From Dromiciops gliroides (lineage: Eukaryota > Chordata > Mammalia > Microbiotheria > Microbiotheriidae), in NCBI RefSeq assembly GCF_019393635.1, contig NC_057861.1, forward strand, positions 191,534,026 through 191,598,025: a DNA stretch of 64,000 nt, in the 5' to 3' direction. This document shows positions 50,274 through 61,369 of the stretch, piece by piece; position 1 is the first letter of the stretch, and the number at the start of each line of letters is the position of its first letter. The notes beneath the pieces are model-generated. The model was not told the DNA's origin and made no database searches. It saw nothing but the letters and a program-made list of their open reading frames with translations. The position numbers were made by a program, and so were the translations under genes.

Positions 50274-50439
50274 CTAGATGTTCTTATATATATATAAGCT
50301 ATTTCAGATTGCTTGCTGTCTTGGAGGAGGAAGGGAAGGAGAAAAATTTGGAACTCAAAATCTTATAAAAATGAATGTTAAAAGCTATCTTTACATGTAA
50401 TTGGAAAAAAATAAAATTCTATTAAATGAAAAAAAAAAG

Positions 50440-51960
50440 AAACTTTTTGAAAGTGATTTGCTTGGAATAGCACCTTCCTGACCTGAAGCTTAATGAGTTT
50501 TGAGGGCTCTGTCCTTGCTGCTAGAAACTGAATGCTGACCCAATAGTGTTCTTTGTATCCATGGACCTTCTTTAGAGCACTTTTCTCCCTCTTCCCCAAG
50601 GTGAAATGTGTTCAGAAAAAAATACTTTAGAAGAAATTTGAAATAAAATTTTCTCTGGTCTTATTGTAACTTATTGGAGGGAAGAATTGGAATCAATATT
50701 CTATTTGCTCTGTGGGGTTTTACAGAACAGTGATAGGTGTTTAAAAAAGTCTTAAGGTCACTCCTCTCTCCAAATTCTCATCCGCTAATAGCAGACTCTT
50801 TAAAGTTCGCTTCTAGTTTCTTGGAGATGCTGCTTCTGCTGACCAATAGTAACTTAGAAAAATGTTGTGGGTTGTATTTTTCATATTTCCTGTTTACCCA
50901 CATTTCCCATATGATTTCTTCTAGGCGTTGGATTTGGATCACTTGTGTAGTTTGTTTGGAGATAAAACCAATTCATCTTTTCCTGATGGACTGAGAACTT
51001 TTAGGAACAAGCCCAAGTCATACTTGGATGAGAACATCTAGCTTAGATTAAGCTCATGGCCTAAGAGTTGGTGTCAGTATCTTCAAACAAACCATCATAG
51101 AGGAAAATAGGAGAAAGAGGGAATTGTCTGATCAGTAGAAGGAATTAATTTTAGTGCTTGGTTCAAGCTGGGAAAAGGCTAAATGTATTCATGACATGAA
51201 TTTGCATATGTGAAGAATATCTTGTTCTATTTACTTCCATGCTTAATTCTGGACTAATTTTACAATCCAAATAATTATTTTAGAACCATTTTTACCCTGT
51301 TTATAAAGTAAGGATGGTGATGTAGGATTTCAGCATGGAATGGGGGAAAAAAACTGGAAGAAAATTAAAATGTAACTTTTGTCCTGTGGGATTAGTTTTT
51401 GTGATTCCATGCTGGGAGAATCCTCCAGTCTGTGGGCTGGTATGGCTAACTGTAAACAAGACTGAGTGCAATAAACAGCAGGAAGAATTTGTTGGCTTGG
51501 ATTTTTCGTGACTAGAGTATATATTCCTTTTCTTACTTACTGAGAAATGACAAAAAACTTCTCCTAAGTCTTCCAGATTTTTAAGCATGAATGTATTCTT
51601 TCCCTTTCACCCTCTACTGTATACTTTCTTTGCTTGAACTAACTGAAGGAGGTTGAACAGATGTGGAGCTAACTAGCTTTATAGGACCACAGAGTGGGAA
51701 GAACATTGGACCCAAAGGTCCTTACTGAATCTGAGTCACAGCTAATCTGCTATGCAGTGGTGGCTTCAATCATGGTTTGGTTAATCCCCCTAAAATAGCT
51801 TTGGCTCTTTCCTGAATGGACCTTTGTTGATAAATTTCTGAGTTTCTTTTCTTCACAGATCTTCTTGGAGATGATATTGTTCTTTTTCTGTCTACCAGAG
51901 CGGCAGTAGATTAATAAATGCCAATAATTATCTTTTTGCTCTCCTTCCATTAACTTTTCA
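50440..51960. other. Intron 3, no exon or clear repeat seen
   Basis: Repeat-poor, AT-rich. Nothing supportable. Confidence 0.4.
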
Positions 51961-51964
51961 AAAT

Positions 51965-52290
51965 TTTTATTAATTTTATTTTAAATTCCTGATTATATCC
52001 CTTTCTCCTTCCCTTTTCCCATCTCTTCTGGAAGGGGGGAAATTAGATTTTTTTCAGTTCTTTTCTAGGACTAAGCCTGATCATTATGTTTACTTTTATT
52101 GTTCTTAACATTTACATGAGCATTGTGAATATTTTGTTCTCCTGGTTCTGTTTACTTCACCCTATCAGTTCATATAATTATTCCTTTGCTTCCCTGAATC
52201 TTTTGTATTAATCTTTTTCTTTTTGGATTTTTATTACTGTTTGTTTAGCCGTTTACCAGTTGATTTTTATCTGCCTTCCTTCCCTTCCCC
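51965..52290 (-). mobile_element. Old L1 3'-end fragment
   Basis: 'tgttctcctggttctgttta' and upstream pyrimidine-rich DNA resemble antisense L1 ends. Confidence 0.5.
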
Positions 52291-52534
52291 TCTCCTCCCC
52301 CGAAATGAGACAGGCAGTCAGGAAGAGGAGTAATCATATTCATTATTTATGACTGTGTATGAGGACTATCTTGTTCTTTTGACTTGCATGATTTGTTTGG
52401 AACACCCTCACTGTTTCTGAACATTAGGCATTTTAAGGTCTTTGGCACTAGGTGATTCCTGAATTTCTGATGGATTAGGAGAAATTACACCTCACCTGTG
52501 GGTGAGCAAGGATTATTTTAGAGCAAGGATTCTT

Positions 52535-52685
52535 TTTTTTTTTTTTTTTGCAGGGCAGTGAGGGTTAAGTGACTTGCCCAGGGCCACACAGCTAGTAAGT
52601 ATCAAGTGTCTGAGGCCGGATTTGAACCCAGGTCCTCCCGAATCCAGGGCCGGTGCTTTATCCACTGTACCACCTAGCTGCCCCC
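52535..52685 (-). mobile_element. WSINE1-like SINE, subtype A (first of tandem pair)
   Basis: Flanked by TAGAGCAAGGATTCTT at 52,519-52,534 and 52,686-52,701. Confidence 0.95.
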
Positions 52686-52701
52686 TAGAGCAAGGATTCT
52701 T

Positions 52702-52872
52702 TTTTAAAAATTTATTTTCATTTATTTATTTATTGGTGAGGCAATTGGGGTTAAGTGACTTGCCCAGGGTCACACAGCTAGTAAGTTGTCAAGTGTCTGA
52801 GGCTAGATTTGAACTCAGGTCCTCCTGACTCCAGGGCTGGTGCTCTATCCACTGTGCTGCCTAGCTGCCCTC
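52702..52872 (-). mobile_element. WSINE1-like SINE, subtype B (second of tandem pair)
   Basis: Flanked by the same 16-bp target at 52,686-52,701 and 52,873-52,888. Confidence 0.95.
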
Positions 52873-52916
52873 TAGAGCAAGGATTCTTAATCTGGGGTCT
52901 GTGACTTTGGTTTCTT

Positions 52917-53095
52917 TCTCCTTCCTTCCTTCCTTCCTTCCTTCCTTCCTTCCTTCCTTCCTTCCTTCCTTCCTTCCTTCCTTCCTTCCTTCCTTCCTTC
53001 CTTCCTTCCTTCCTTCCTTTCTTTCTTTCTCTTCTTTCTTTCTCTTCTTTCTTTCTCTTCTTTCTCTTCTTTCCTTCTTTCTCTTCCTTCCTTCT
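52917..53095 (+). repeat. (TTCC)n microsatellite
   Basis: About 25 near-perfect CTTC units, then TTTC/TCTTC variants, inside the MITE. Confidence 0.95.
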
Positions 53096-53612
53096 AATAC
53101 TTTGATAACTTTATTTCAATATAATTTTTAAAAATTAATCTGAGAAGGGGGTCTGTGAGTTTCCCTAGACTGCCAAAGGGATCCTTGTCACCAAAATAGT
53201 TAAGAACCCCTGTTTTACAGCCACTGTCAAGTTACTCATGTTGAGATTTATCTCACCCTTTTAGATTCCTTTGACTAATCTTCTGGGGGCAGGATAAATG
53301 AATAGAAAGTTGATCAGGAGATAGGAAACTGGAGATAGAAGAAATAAAAACTAAAGGCCCAGATAATCACATTTTTATAATAATGCCTAGATACTTTTTT
53401 AAACATTGCCAAGGTATTTTATAAAGATTATTTAATTTTATCTTTAGAACAACTTTAAGAGTTAAGTGATGGGGGCAGCTAGATGAATAAAATAAAAATA
53501 AAAATAGTCAAAGGGGAAGGAATAAGAATTTATTTAGCACCTACTATATGCCAAGCACTGAGTACTTTTTACAAATATGATCTCATCTGAACTTCATTAA
53601 GAACTCTGTGAG

Positions 53613-53765
53613 GGGCAGCTAGGCGGCGCAGTGGATAGAGCACCAGCCCTGGAGTCAGGAGTACCTGAGTTCAAATCCGACCTCAGACACTTAACACTTA
53701 CTAGCTGTGTGACCCTGGGCAAGTCACTTAACCCCAATTGCCTCACTAAAAAAAAAAAAAAAAAG
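53613..53765 (+). mobile_element. WSINE1-like SINE, subtype B
   Basis: Perfect 14-bp duplications (AAGAACTCTGTGAG) at 53,599-53,612 and 53,766-53,779. It splits an antisense MIR (53,520-53,940). Confidence 0.95.
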
Positions 53766-54084
53766 AAGAACTCTGTGAGGTAGGTATTATTATCATCCTT
53801 ATTTGTAAAGTGAGGAAAACTAAGGCAAACGGAGGTTAAGTGACTTGCCTAGGGTGATAACAGCTAGTTAAGTATCTGAGACCACATTTGAACTAAGGTC
53901 TTCCTAACACCAGACCTAGCACTCAATACAATGGGTAGCTGTCTCTCTCTCTATAGGAGCCAACAGATTAAACATAAAAATAAAATCAAATCATAGAATG
54001 TTACAGGTAGACAGGAACTCAGAAGTTATCTGACATAGAGAATTAATGATACCTGGCCAAAAGAAGCCAAGTATCCAGGTTAGC

Positions 54085-54240
54085 AGTGCAGAGCTTAGTG
54101 CAGTGACTAGGATGGTGGACCTGGAGTAAGGAAGACCAAATTTGACCTCAGACACTTACTTAGCTGTGTCACCTTGGACAAGTCCTTTAACCTCAGCCTG
54201 CTTCAGTTTCCTCATCCACAGAATAAAGATAACATCACTT
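54085..54240 (+). mobile_element. MIR
   Basis: 'gcctgcttcagtttcctcat' after a MIR-like core with 'ttagctgtgtcaccttggac'. Confidence 0.6.
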
Positions 54241-54245
54241 AACTC

Positions 54246-54395
54246 TTTTTTGGGGGGCAGGGCAATGAAGGTTAAGTGACTTGCCCAGGGTCACACAGCT
54301 AGTAAGTGTCAAGTGTCTGAGGCTGGATTATGAGTTCAGGTCCTGCCAACTCCAGGGCCGGTGCTTTATCTACTGTGCCACCTAGCTGCCCTCCC
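54246..54395 (-). mobile_element. WSINE1-like SINE, diverged subtype A
   Basis: Antisense, G-run/T-run tail at left, ends CTAGCTGCCC. No clear duplication. Confidence 0.88.
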
Positions 54396-55018
54396 CTTTG
54401 GCTCTTAATCAAGACCCAATAATATAGGAGCACCTGTAATGTTCTGTAATGTTCAGATACAACACATGAATCATTGAGAGAAAAGGAAACTGGGGAAGGG
54501 AAGGAGGATATTTGTATATTGGGTGTGTGTTCTACTTTTGTTTTTGGTTATTTCCTGCAGCTAGAACCCATCAGTAGTCATTTAGACAGTGCCTGCTCTG
54601 TATGTTGAGTGCTGCTGTGGATACTACAAGTTGTTAAATTTGCATTTGTGTTTGTTTACCATTATTTGCTAATAAAATTTCATTTCAAAGGCTGCCTAAT
54701 CTAATGTTGTCTTAAAGAAATGACCCATAGCTCTGGTCAGACATTTTCTTTATGGTCCCAATAAATGAGTTATTGCTTTTTTATTTCTTTTTTCTGTTTT
54801 TCCCCAGAAACAAAATGAAATAAAATCAAAATACCTATGTTGTTTCCAGCTTGGTGCTTTTGGCTCTCTGTTCTATTTTAGGGCTGTGGGTAATATCTAT
54901 TTGTAAGTTAGCAGAATACTTTAAATGGGGTTTTAGTACAATAGGTATGAGGGAGTGGAGAGAAGTGCTTGAGCTCTTCAAAAAATAATACTAAGGGAGC
55001 TCTAGGACAGAAGTTCTT

Positions 55019-55153
55019 AACCTTTTATGTCCTGGATGCCTTGGGCAGTCAGGTGAAGAAGCAGATTACAAAGGAAACTGATTGCATTGAAATACAGTTT
55101 TCAGAATTTTAGGAAAAAAACAGTCCATGGGTTCCCAGGTTTAGAGCCCCTTT
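55019..55153 (+). mobile_element. hAT-like MITE (GTTCTTAAC family), short
   Basis: Left 'aagttcttaacct', right 'aggtttagagcccc'; flanks TCTAGGAC (55,011-55,018) and TCTAGGGC (55,154-55,161), an 8-bp duplication with one mismatch. Confidence 0.6.
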
Positions 55154-55484
55154 TCTAGGGCATAGTAGATTCAGTGCTAAGACTGTTCCTCCCCTGCAGC
55201 TATTACTAGTTCCCTTTTATGCACTTAGCCTTCTAAGATGGACATTAGACTCTCTCGTTAAAATAAATAGGTAGTATTTCCCCATTTACAGCTGACATTT
55301 AGTTTAATGTGTCCTTGAAAATAGCTTTATGGGGCCATTTTTGTTAATTTATATTAGACTCTATATTTTACAAAGCACTTTACTTTCTTTACAACATCCC
55401 TTTGAGAGGTAGTTCTTTTTTTTTTTTTTTGTGAGAGGTAGTTATTGCAAATATTTTTATCCTTTCTTTAAAGAAGATAAGGCT

Positions 55485-55634
55485 AGGGGCAGCCAGGTGG
55501 CGCAGTGTATAGAGCACTGGCCCTGGAGTCAGGAGGACCTGAGTTCAAATGCGGCCTCAGATACTTAACACTTACTGTGTGACCCTGGGCAAGTCACTTA
55601 ACCCCAATTGCCTCACCAAAAAAAAAAAAAAAAA
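55485..55634 (+). mobile_element. WSINE1-like SINE, subtype B
   Basis: Perfect 11-bp duplications (AAGATAAGGCT) at 55,474-55,484 and 55,635-55,645. Confidence 0.94.
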
Positions 55635-55784
55635 AAGATAAGGCTGTGTGATGGTCCAGGGTCCTTAGTAAGTGGTGAATCTAGGTTCCTGGAAGAGCTC
55701 TCTGTTTTGTTAAATAAATAGATCCTTAGACTTATATTTATAAAACTGAGGAAATTGAGGCACTGGAAAATAAAGGCCATCTAA

Positions 55785-56045
55785 CTTAATGGAGACAGCT
55801 TGGTGCATAGGGTACTGAATCTGGAGTTAGGAAGACCTGAGTTCAAATGTGGCCTCAGATGGTATTAGCTATGTGACCTTGGCAAGTGACTTCTATTTAT
55901 TTTATGTTTCTTATCTGCAAAATGGAAATAATAATAGTATCCACCTCCCAGTGTTGTTGTAAGGATCAAATGGAATATTATTTGTAAAGTGTTTAGTATA
56001 GTGCCTGGCCTATAGTAGGTGCTATATAAATATTTGCTGCTACTA
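55785..56045 (+). mobile_element. Near full-length MIR/CORE-SINE
   Basis: All modules in order: tRNA-like head, core 'ttagctatgtgaccttggca', 'cccagtgttgttgtaaggat', and the L2-like 3' end 'gtgcctggcctatagtaggt'. Confidence 0.75.
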
Positions 56046-56494
56046 CAACCAACTACTTACTACCACCACCACCAGCAGCACTACCACTACTATTACCATG
56101 AAGATGACATCTCCAAAGTCCCACTCTGTCGCGTTGCTGTTGTCTCTCAGATCTTAACTCTTTATCAGTGCTGAGCCATTGATTTAGTTATAACTATTTT
56201 GTGTTACCTAAGTCTATTCCTTGACCTTTATGAAGGTCATAACAAATTAGTATCTTATGAAGTAAATGGAAGAAGGAGCAAATAACAATGAGCTTTCTTG
56301 ACTTCATTCAGAGAATGCATTGGATGCCCATTGCAGTTTTGCAGTAGAAAAGAAGAAAATGAAAAGTTGTGTTTGAGAGTGAATTGGCAATTTTATCTCT
56401 GGACCAACTTGTGGCATTTGTTTTTAGGTAGGAGAATGACAAGGTTTTCTTCCGAAAGTGACATATTCCATCATGTCTCTGCATTTCTTTCCTT

Positions 56495-57680
56495 TTTAAA
56501 AAAGTTTTATTGATAGTTTTGTTTTACATTACAAAAATTTACAGATTATTTCCACTTTGTGAGAGGTCACTTAAAATAAAACAAACCAGCTAAATAAAAC
56601 TAACAACAGTTTTATGCTCTGAAAGTATATAGGATATTTTACGTCTGTTACAATCCTATCACCTTTCAGGTTTTTCTTAATTAACAGAATTCTTTTTTCT
56701 TTCCCTCCCATTCCCCAAATATGTATAAACACAACAAATTCCCTTAACACCTATATAAGAAAGTTTATATGTCTCATTCTACAGCCCAAATCAGTGACAT
56801 TTCTGTGATGACATAGCATGTTTTATCAATGGTCATTTGTATTGATCAAAGTAATTACAATTTTCAGTTATTTGTTTTTTTGCTGTGTTGCTGTTATTGT
56901 ATAAATTCTTCTGGTTCTGCTTATTTAATTCTTCATCATTTTAAAAAGGCCCTCAAAATTGTTCATTTTTAAAATATTGACTTTTTAGTACAAATTGTTC
57001 TCCAGATTCTGCTCACTTCATGCTACATCAGTTTATACAAATCTTTCCAGGTCTCTTTTGAAATCATCTATTTCCTCATTTCTTTTTTTTTGTTACTTCC
57101 TCATTTCTTGCAGCACAGTAGCACTCCCATCTCATACATATAATTTACAACTTATTCAGCCATTCTTCGATTGTTAGACAACCTCTTAATTTCCAGTTTT
57201 TTTTTGATGCCACAAAAAGAGCTTCTACAAATATTTTTGGATATAAACAACCTTTTGCTTTTTCTTTGATCTTTTTTTTGGAGTATAGGCCTAACAGTGA
57301 GTGGTATAGTGGTTCAAAAGGCACACACAGTTTAGTATCTTTTTGTGTATAATTCCAACTATCTCTCCATTATGGTTGTATTCATTTATAGGTCCTCTAA
57401 TGGTGCATAAATTTGCCTGTTTTCCCACAGCTTCTCCAACATTTATAATTTTTCCTTTTTTTTTTTTTTTTGGCCGTTCTTGCCACCCTGAGGAAGGGTG
57501 GGATGAACTCAGAATTGTTTTAATCATCTGTTTTAATTTCCATTTCTCTAATTAATAATTATTTGGAGAATTTTTTCACATGGTCATAGCCTGTATTTCT
57601 TCCCTTGAGAACAGCCTGTTTGTATCTTTAGATCATTTTATTAATGGAGGAATGGCTCTTTTTCTTACAAATTTGAATCA
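56495..57680 (-). mobile_element. Old L1 3' portion
   Basis: Antisense L1-like 3' region, diverged ('gttctccagattctgctcac', 'ttcttgcagcacagtagcac'), continuing to about 57,680. Confidence 0.6.
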
Positions 57681-57681
57681 G

Positions 57682-57684
<3 letters not shown>

Positions 57685-57759
<75 letters not shown>
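57685..57759 (+). repeat. (GT)n(GA)n compound microsatellite
   Basis: About 12 GT then about 24 GA units. Confidence 0.95.
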
Positions 57760-57762
<3 letters not shown>

Positions 57763-58219
57763 GGTTTTTATCAGAGAAACTTGATGTGAGATTTTTTTTC
57801 CCTCAGTTTTCCCTTTTAATTTCCTTTTCTTTTAACATAGCTCTCTGAAGAGTTAGAGTTAAGCTAGGTGGCTTTATTTTCATTTTAGGCTTTGTCAAAT
57901 CTGTATGGGGAGTTTTTGCTTTTTTTTCCCCTTTAAATGTTGGAAGGTGAAGGGATAAAAGTATAGGGGAACAGGTGGGGAGGGCATGGATGGGTGTTGT
58001 GTGTGGGTGGAGTAAGGTGTTTGGAATGATGGGGAAGTGAGCAGGAAAGACAATTCTAAAAAGTACAGAAATCTCAAGAATTGTGGCCTTTTCCTTTTAA
58101 GGTGTTAAAAAGAAGAGAAGGGTGGGGAGATAAAATCACTTACTTGCGTCTCAAACTCGTCTATTTTTGTCTTCTTTTCTTCCTTTTCTGTTTTTTTTTT
58201 TTAAATTTAAAAAATATAG

Positions 58220-58273
58220 CTGCAGATAGTAAGGATGAAGAAATCAAAGTTCCGCCCAGGCGATCCTATCTGG
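58220..58273 (+). CDS. SLC66A2: SLC66A2 exon 4: 54-nt alternative cassette exon
   Basis: The exon encodes A-ADSKDEEIKVPPRRSYL plus one base, the charged cytosolic insert of the long human isoform (ADSKDEEVKV there, from memory). Its length is exactly 18 codons and both ends are phase 1, so inclusion or skipping keeps the frame. The acceptor AG is at 58,218-58,219, but the T-run ends near 58,203 and is separated from the AG by an A-rich stretch, which suggests a weak site. The donor is CTGG|gtatgt. The remaining exons, with the second PQ-loop, are outside the window. Confidence 0.92.
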
Positions 58274-58279
58274 GTATGT

Positions 58280-59460
58280 ATGATGTAAACCTGTGCTGCA
58301 TGAAATTAACATCTGAACACATTTTGCTTTTTATTTCTATTAGACTGCTTCTTCTACTTTCCATTTCCTCATCTCTAGCTTCTCCTTCCCATGGCATTTC
58401 CCCATTCCATCATTATTATTTTATTTTTGTGTGGTTCTTCTGTTACTCTAGATGTGGTTGCACGCAAGTCATTTCTACCAAGAATCAAGATAAGCCATTT
58501 AGCAAATTAATCAATGCAATTTGGCTCCTTTCAAGCATGAAGTAATTCTATAGAAAGACCTGTTTTTCTGTTTTGTGTTCAGCTGTTTTTTTGGGGGGGA
58601 TGGTGGGGGGTGGAGAGCTGTGGTGGGATTGGGAAGAGGGCAGGATTATTAATGGTATTTCTCTTTGTGGATTTGTCTTTGGTACTTACTTCATTCCTTT
58701 TCCATTGCTGGTTTGCCAGAAAGTATTGAACTGGTGTATGCCAAAGTACAAGATTTGCTTCTTTTTTCCTTTATATTCTTTTATAAGCCAAGATGACAGC
58801 TTTACATAATTCTGCAGGATGAATGTGGTCTGCTTGGATTTCTTTGCTTTTTGTTAAATTCCTTGTAAGCACTCAAGCAAAAGCATTGCTTTTTTCCTTA
58901 CCCCTAATTTTCGTTTTCTTTCCTCAGCACTTTCTTTTTCTGTCCCTTGGCATTTAAAAAAAAATCATTAAAGTACTTGTGAATTTGCTGGCTATTAGGT
59001 GCACGCTCTTCCTCCCTCCCCATTTCATTCCCCTAGAGACTATCATCCTTGCCTCATTCGTTCTTCAGGTTCTTTAAGAGTTGGAGTTTGCTTAGCCTAG
59101 TACAATTAGGCTGAAATTCATACTCAGAACTTGTGTCTTTCAGTAGTTGTAATTCCTTAGGAGAAAGAGACATTTGGGAATATAAAATATAGGATTATCT
59201 ACATGTAGCAAAATGCATTTTCTCAGATTGTATCTAGTAGGATGAACTTGTTATACTTTAAAAAAATATATTGATATTTCTAATGAAAAATGTGAATGAA
59301 GGATGATTTGTATTTTTCAGGTGTTACAAATAGGATATATTGACTAAGAATTTAATTTACAGTTCTCTTTTTTGCTTTTATTTCTTTCCAACTTTTTGTC
59401 TCTTTATAATCTGTTTATAATCCTTGTGAGTTTGAGAATTTATATGTAAAAATAAGAAAT
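58280..59460. other. Intron 4 start, no exon or repeat seen
   Basis: Contains pyrimidine-rich stretches but no further exon of SLC66A2 that I recognise. Confidence 0.4.
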
Positions 59461-59480
59461 CTGATTTTAATATATTGACT

Positions 59481-59642
59481 GTTGGGGGTAGCTGGGTGGC
59501 ACAGTGGATAAAGCAACAGACCTGGATTCAGGAGGACCTGAGTTCAAATCCAGCTTCAGACACTTGACACTAGCTGTGTGACCCTGGGCAAGTCACTTAA
59601 CCCTCATTGCCCCACAAAAAACCCAAAAAAACCCAAAAAACA
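59481..59642 (+). mobile_element. WSINE1-like SINE, subtype A
   Basis: Perfect 12-bp duplications (AATATATTGACT) at 59,469-59,480 and 59,643-59,654. Confidence 0.94.
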
Positions 59643-59696
59643 AATATATTGACTTTTTTAATCCACTAATTCTTCACATTGCGGCTATGTATGTAT

Positions 59697-59708
59697 GGAT
59701 AGATAGAT

Positions 59709-59775
<67 letters not shown>

Positions 59776-59777
59776 AA
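59697..59777 (+). repeat. (GATA)n(GAAA)n microsatellite
   Basis: Three GATA units then about 17 AAAG units. Confidence 0.95.
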
Positions 59778-60029
59778 TAACCACAACCTGTTGATTTTCT
59801 TACCTGAAAGTTTTGACAATCTAATAAGAGGGCAGAAATGACAATTCTCTTCTTTAAGCAGATTTATTTTCCACAGGAATTGATGTTTGTTGAATCAAAT
59901 GATGGTCTCATCCAATTCAAGCATTTTGTAAACAGAGGGAAAATGAAAATGTATTTCAACTTGACTCTTTTAGCAACTTTTTTAGTTTCCACCAGTTTTC
60001 TTGCTTTCATTTTGCCTTTTCTTAACTCC

Positions 60030-60540
60030 AACATACAGAGATTTGATCGGGTTATTCCACTCCTCAGAAATCTTAAAAGACTCCCTACTGTGTATGAAAT
60101 AAACTCTAGATTCCCTTAGACTGTCATTCAGTGCTCTCTGCTTTCACAGCCTGCTTCCACCTTACCTTTTCAGCTTTGCCTTTTGCTTGTCTCTTCCATG
60201 TATTCTGTACTTGTGAAAAATGAGATTACTCACTGTTTTTGGCCATAGCCCAAGCTTCTTTCCCCCTCCTATCTCATCTGTACCTGTGGAAATCATAAGC
60301 ATCTGTCAAAACTCAGTTCAGATGTCACCTCTTCCATGAAATCTTTTCTAACTTCCCATTTTTCCCAAGATAGAAATTATTTTTCATTCCTTGGAACTCT
60401 TGGAGTACTTTATACCTCTTCTGTGCATTTATATTATTTGTGTACCTCATCGTCCTTGATTGTGAGCTTCTTGAGGGTAGGAACTACCCTGACTTTAAAA
60501 CATGCTTAATAAAACACTATTTGTGTTGAATGAATGAATC
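60030..60540 (+). mobile_element. L2 3' end
   Basis: 'gttcagatgtcacctcttcc', 'gagcttcttgagggtaggaa', then cttaataaaa and a (GAAT)n end, as in L2. Confidence 0.75.
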
Positions 60541-61242
60541 TTTGATTTAAGATGAATGTTTTTTGAACAGAATTTCACTGACTTAAAAACTAGAGTAATA
60601 CAAGAGCAGATTGATTCTTTGCTTTTTTTTTTTTGTGAAATAGAAAAAATAACTTTTGTAAACTGTCCTCCAAACTCGGTGCCTAACAAGCATCTGGAGG
60701 AATTAGGGTCAATGTTTTTTTTCATTGTTGCCTTCTTCTGGGATGGAGGTGGAATTATTTTTTAATGGCTGTTTTACCTTTAGCTTAAAAATTTTTTATG
60801 TGTTTACTATGGAATTAGAGACATCATGGGTTCTGGTGGTATGTCCTCTTGCTTGCAAACTTTGCTTACTGCAGCTTTTTCCTAGTCTTCAGTCTGGAAA
60901 CCTTTCCCAGATATCAAATATCTATTTGACTCCTGCACTTCTTGACCTTAGAGGCCCATATTTTTTGAAGTCATGATCCCATCTGTTCCTCAAAGCCTCT
61001 TATCTTATCCCTTTGAATCAGTAATTATGATCTCAATTTGTTCTATGTCCTTGTTATAGGGGATAGCCTTTGAAACATATTGTTGGCTTCTCCGCAAAAT
61101 GTGGATTGTGGGAAGTAGTAAATCCTTTGAGAGTAGGGAAGAAGTTTGGTGGATGTCTAATTTACATACCTTTTATCTTTTTTTTTTTAACTCTTTATTT
61201 ATTTTATTGTGCAGTTACATGTAAGGGTACTTTTCAACATTC

Positions 61243-61369
61243 TTTTTTTTTTTTGGGTGAGGCAATTGGGGTTAAGTGACTTGCCTAGGGTCACACAGCT
61301 AGTAAGTGTTAAGTGTCTGAGGTCAGATTCAGGGCTGGTGCTTTATCCACTGCTCCATCTAGCTGCCCC
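61243..61369 (-). mobile_element. WSINE1-like SINE, subtype B, internal deletion
   Basis: Duplication TTCAACATTC / TTCAACGTTC at 61,233-61,242 and 61,370-61,379. About 20 bp of the core are missing. Confidence 0.9.

Larger units (their letters stand above)
45708..50430 (+). mobile_element. L1 with both ends, internal deletions and insertions
   Basis: Starts GGCAAGATGGCAG (5' leader). ORF1 begins near ATG 46,822 (MSKNQKRALTIES) and runs in broken frames to about 47,990. ORF2 pieces from about 48,290 include IRNYFAHLYANKSDNL-like and SALLFN-like motifs and an F-V-D-D active-site motif near 49,203; the endonuclease part and the segment after about 49,800 are missing. The 3' UTR ends in AATAAA and an A-tail at 50,430. 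An (AT)n run lies at 50,231-50,270. Two SINEs and an antisense L1 end are nested inside. Confidence 0.88.
52524..53212 (+). mobile_element. hAT-like MITE (GTTCTTAAC family), with two SINEs
   Basis: Left end CAAGGATTCTT(AATC, resuming at 52,889) and right end GTTAAGAACCCCTG are inverted repeats. Flanks TTTTAGAG (52,516-52,523) and TTTTACAG (53,213-53,220) form an 8-bp duplication with one mismatch, as for hAT. Both nested SINEs sit in the left terminal repeat. A (TTCC)n tract occupies the middle. Confidence 0.75.

Noticed and set aside
52917-53095. Regular short repeats as a CRISPR-like array
   Set aside because: This is a plain TTCC microsatellite without spacers, in a vertebrate genome.
58081-58545. 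154-codon frame containing SLC66A2 exon 4
   Set aside because: It reads through the acceptor and donor of the cassette exon into intron. Only 58,220-58,273 is coding.
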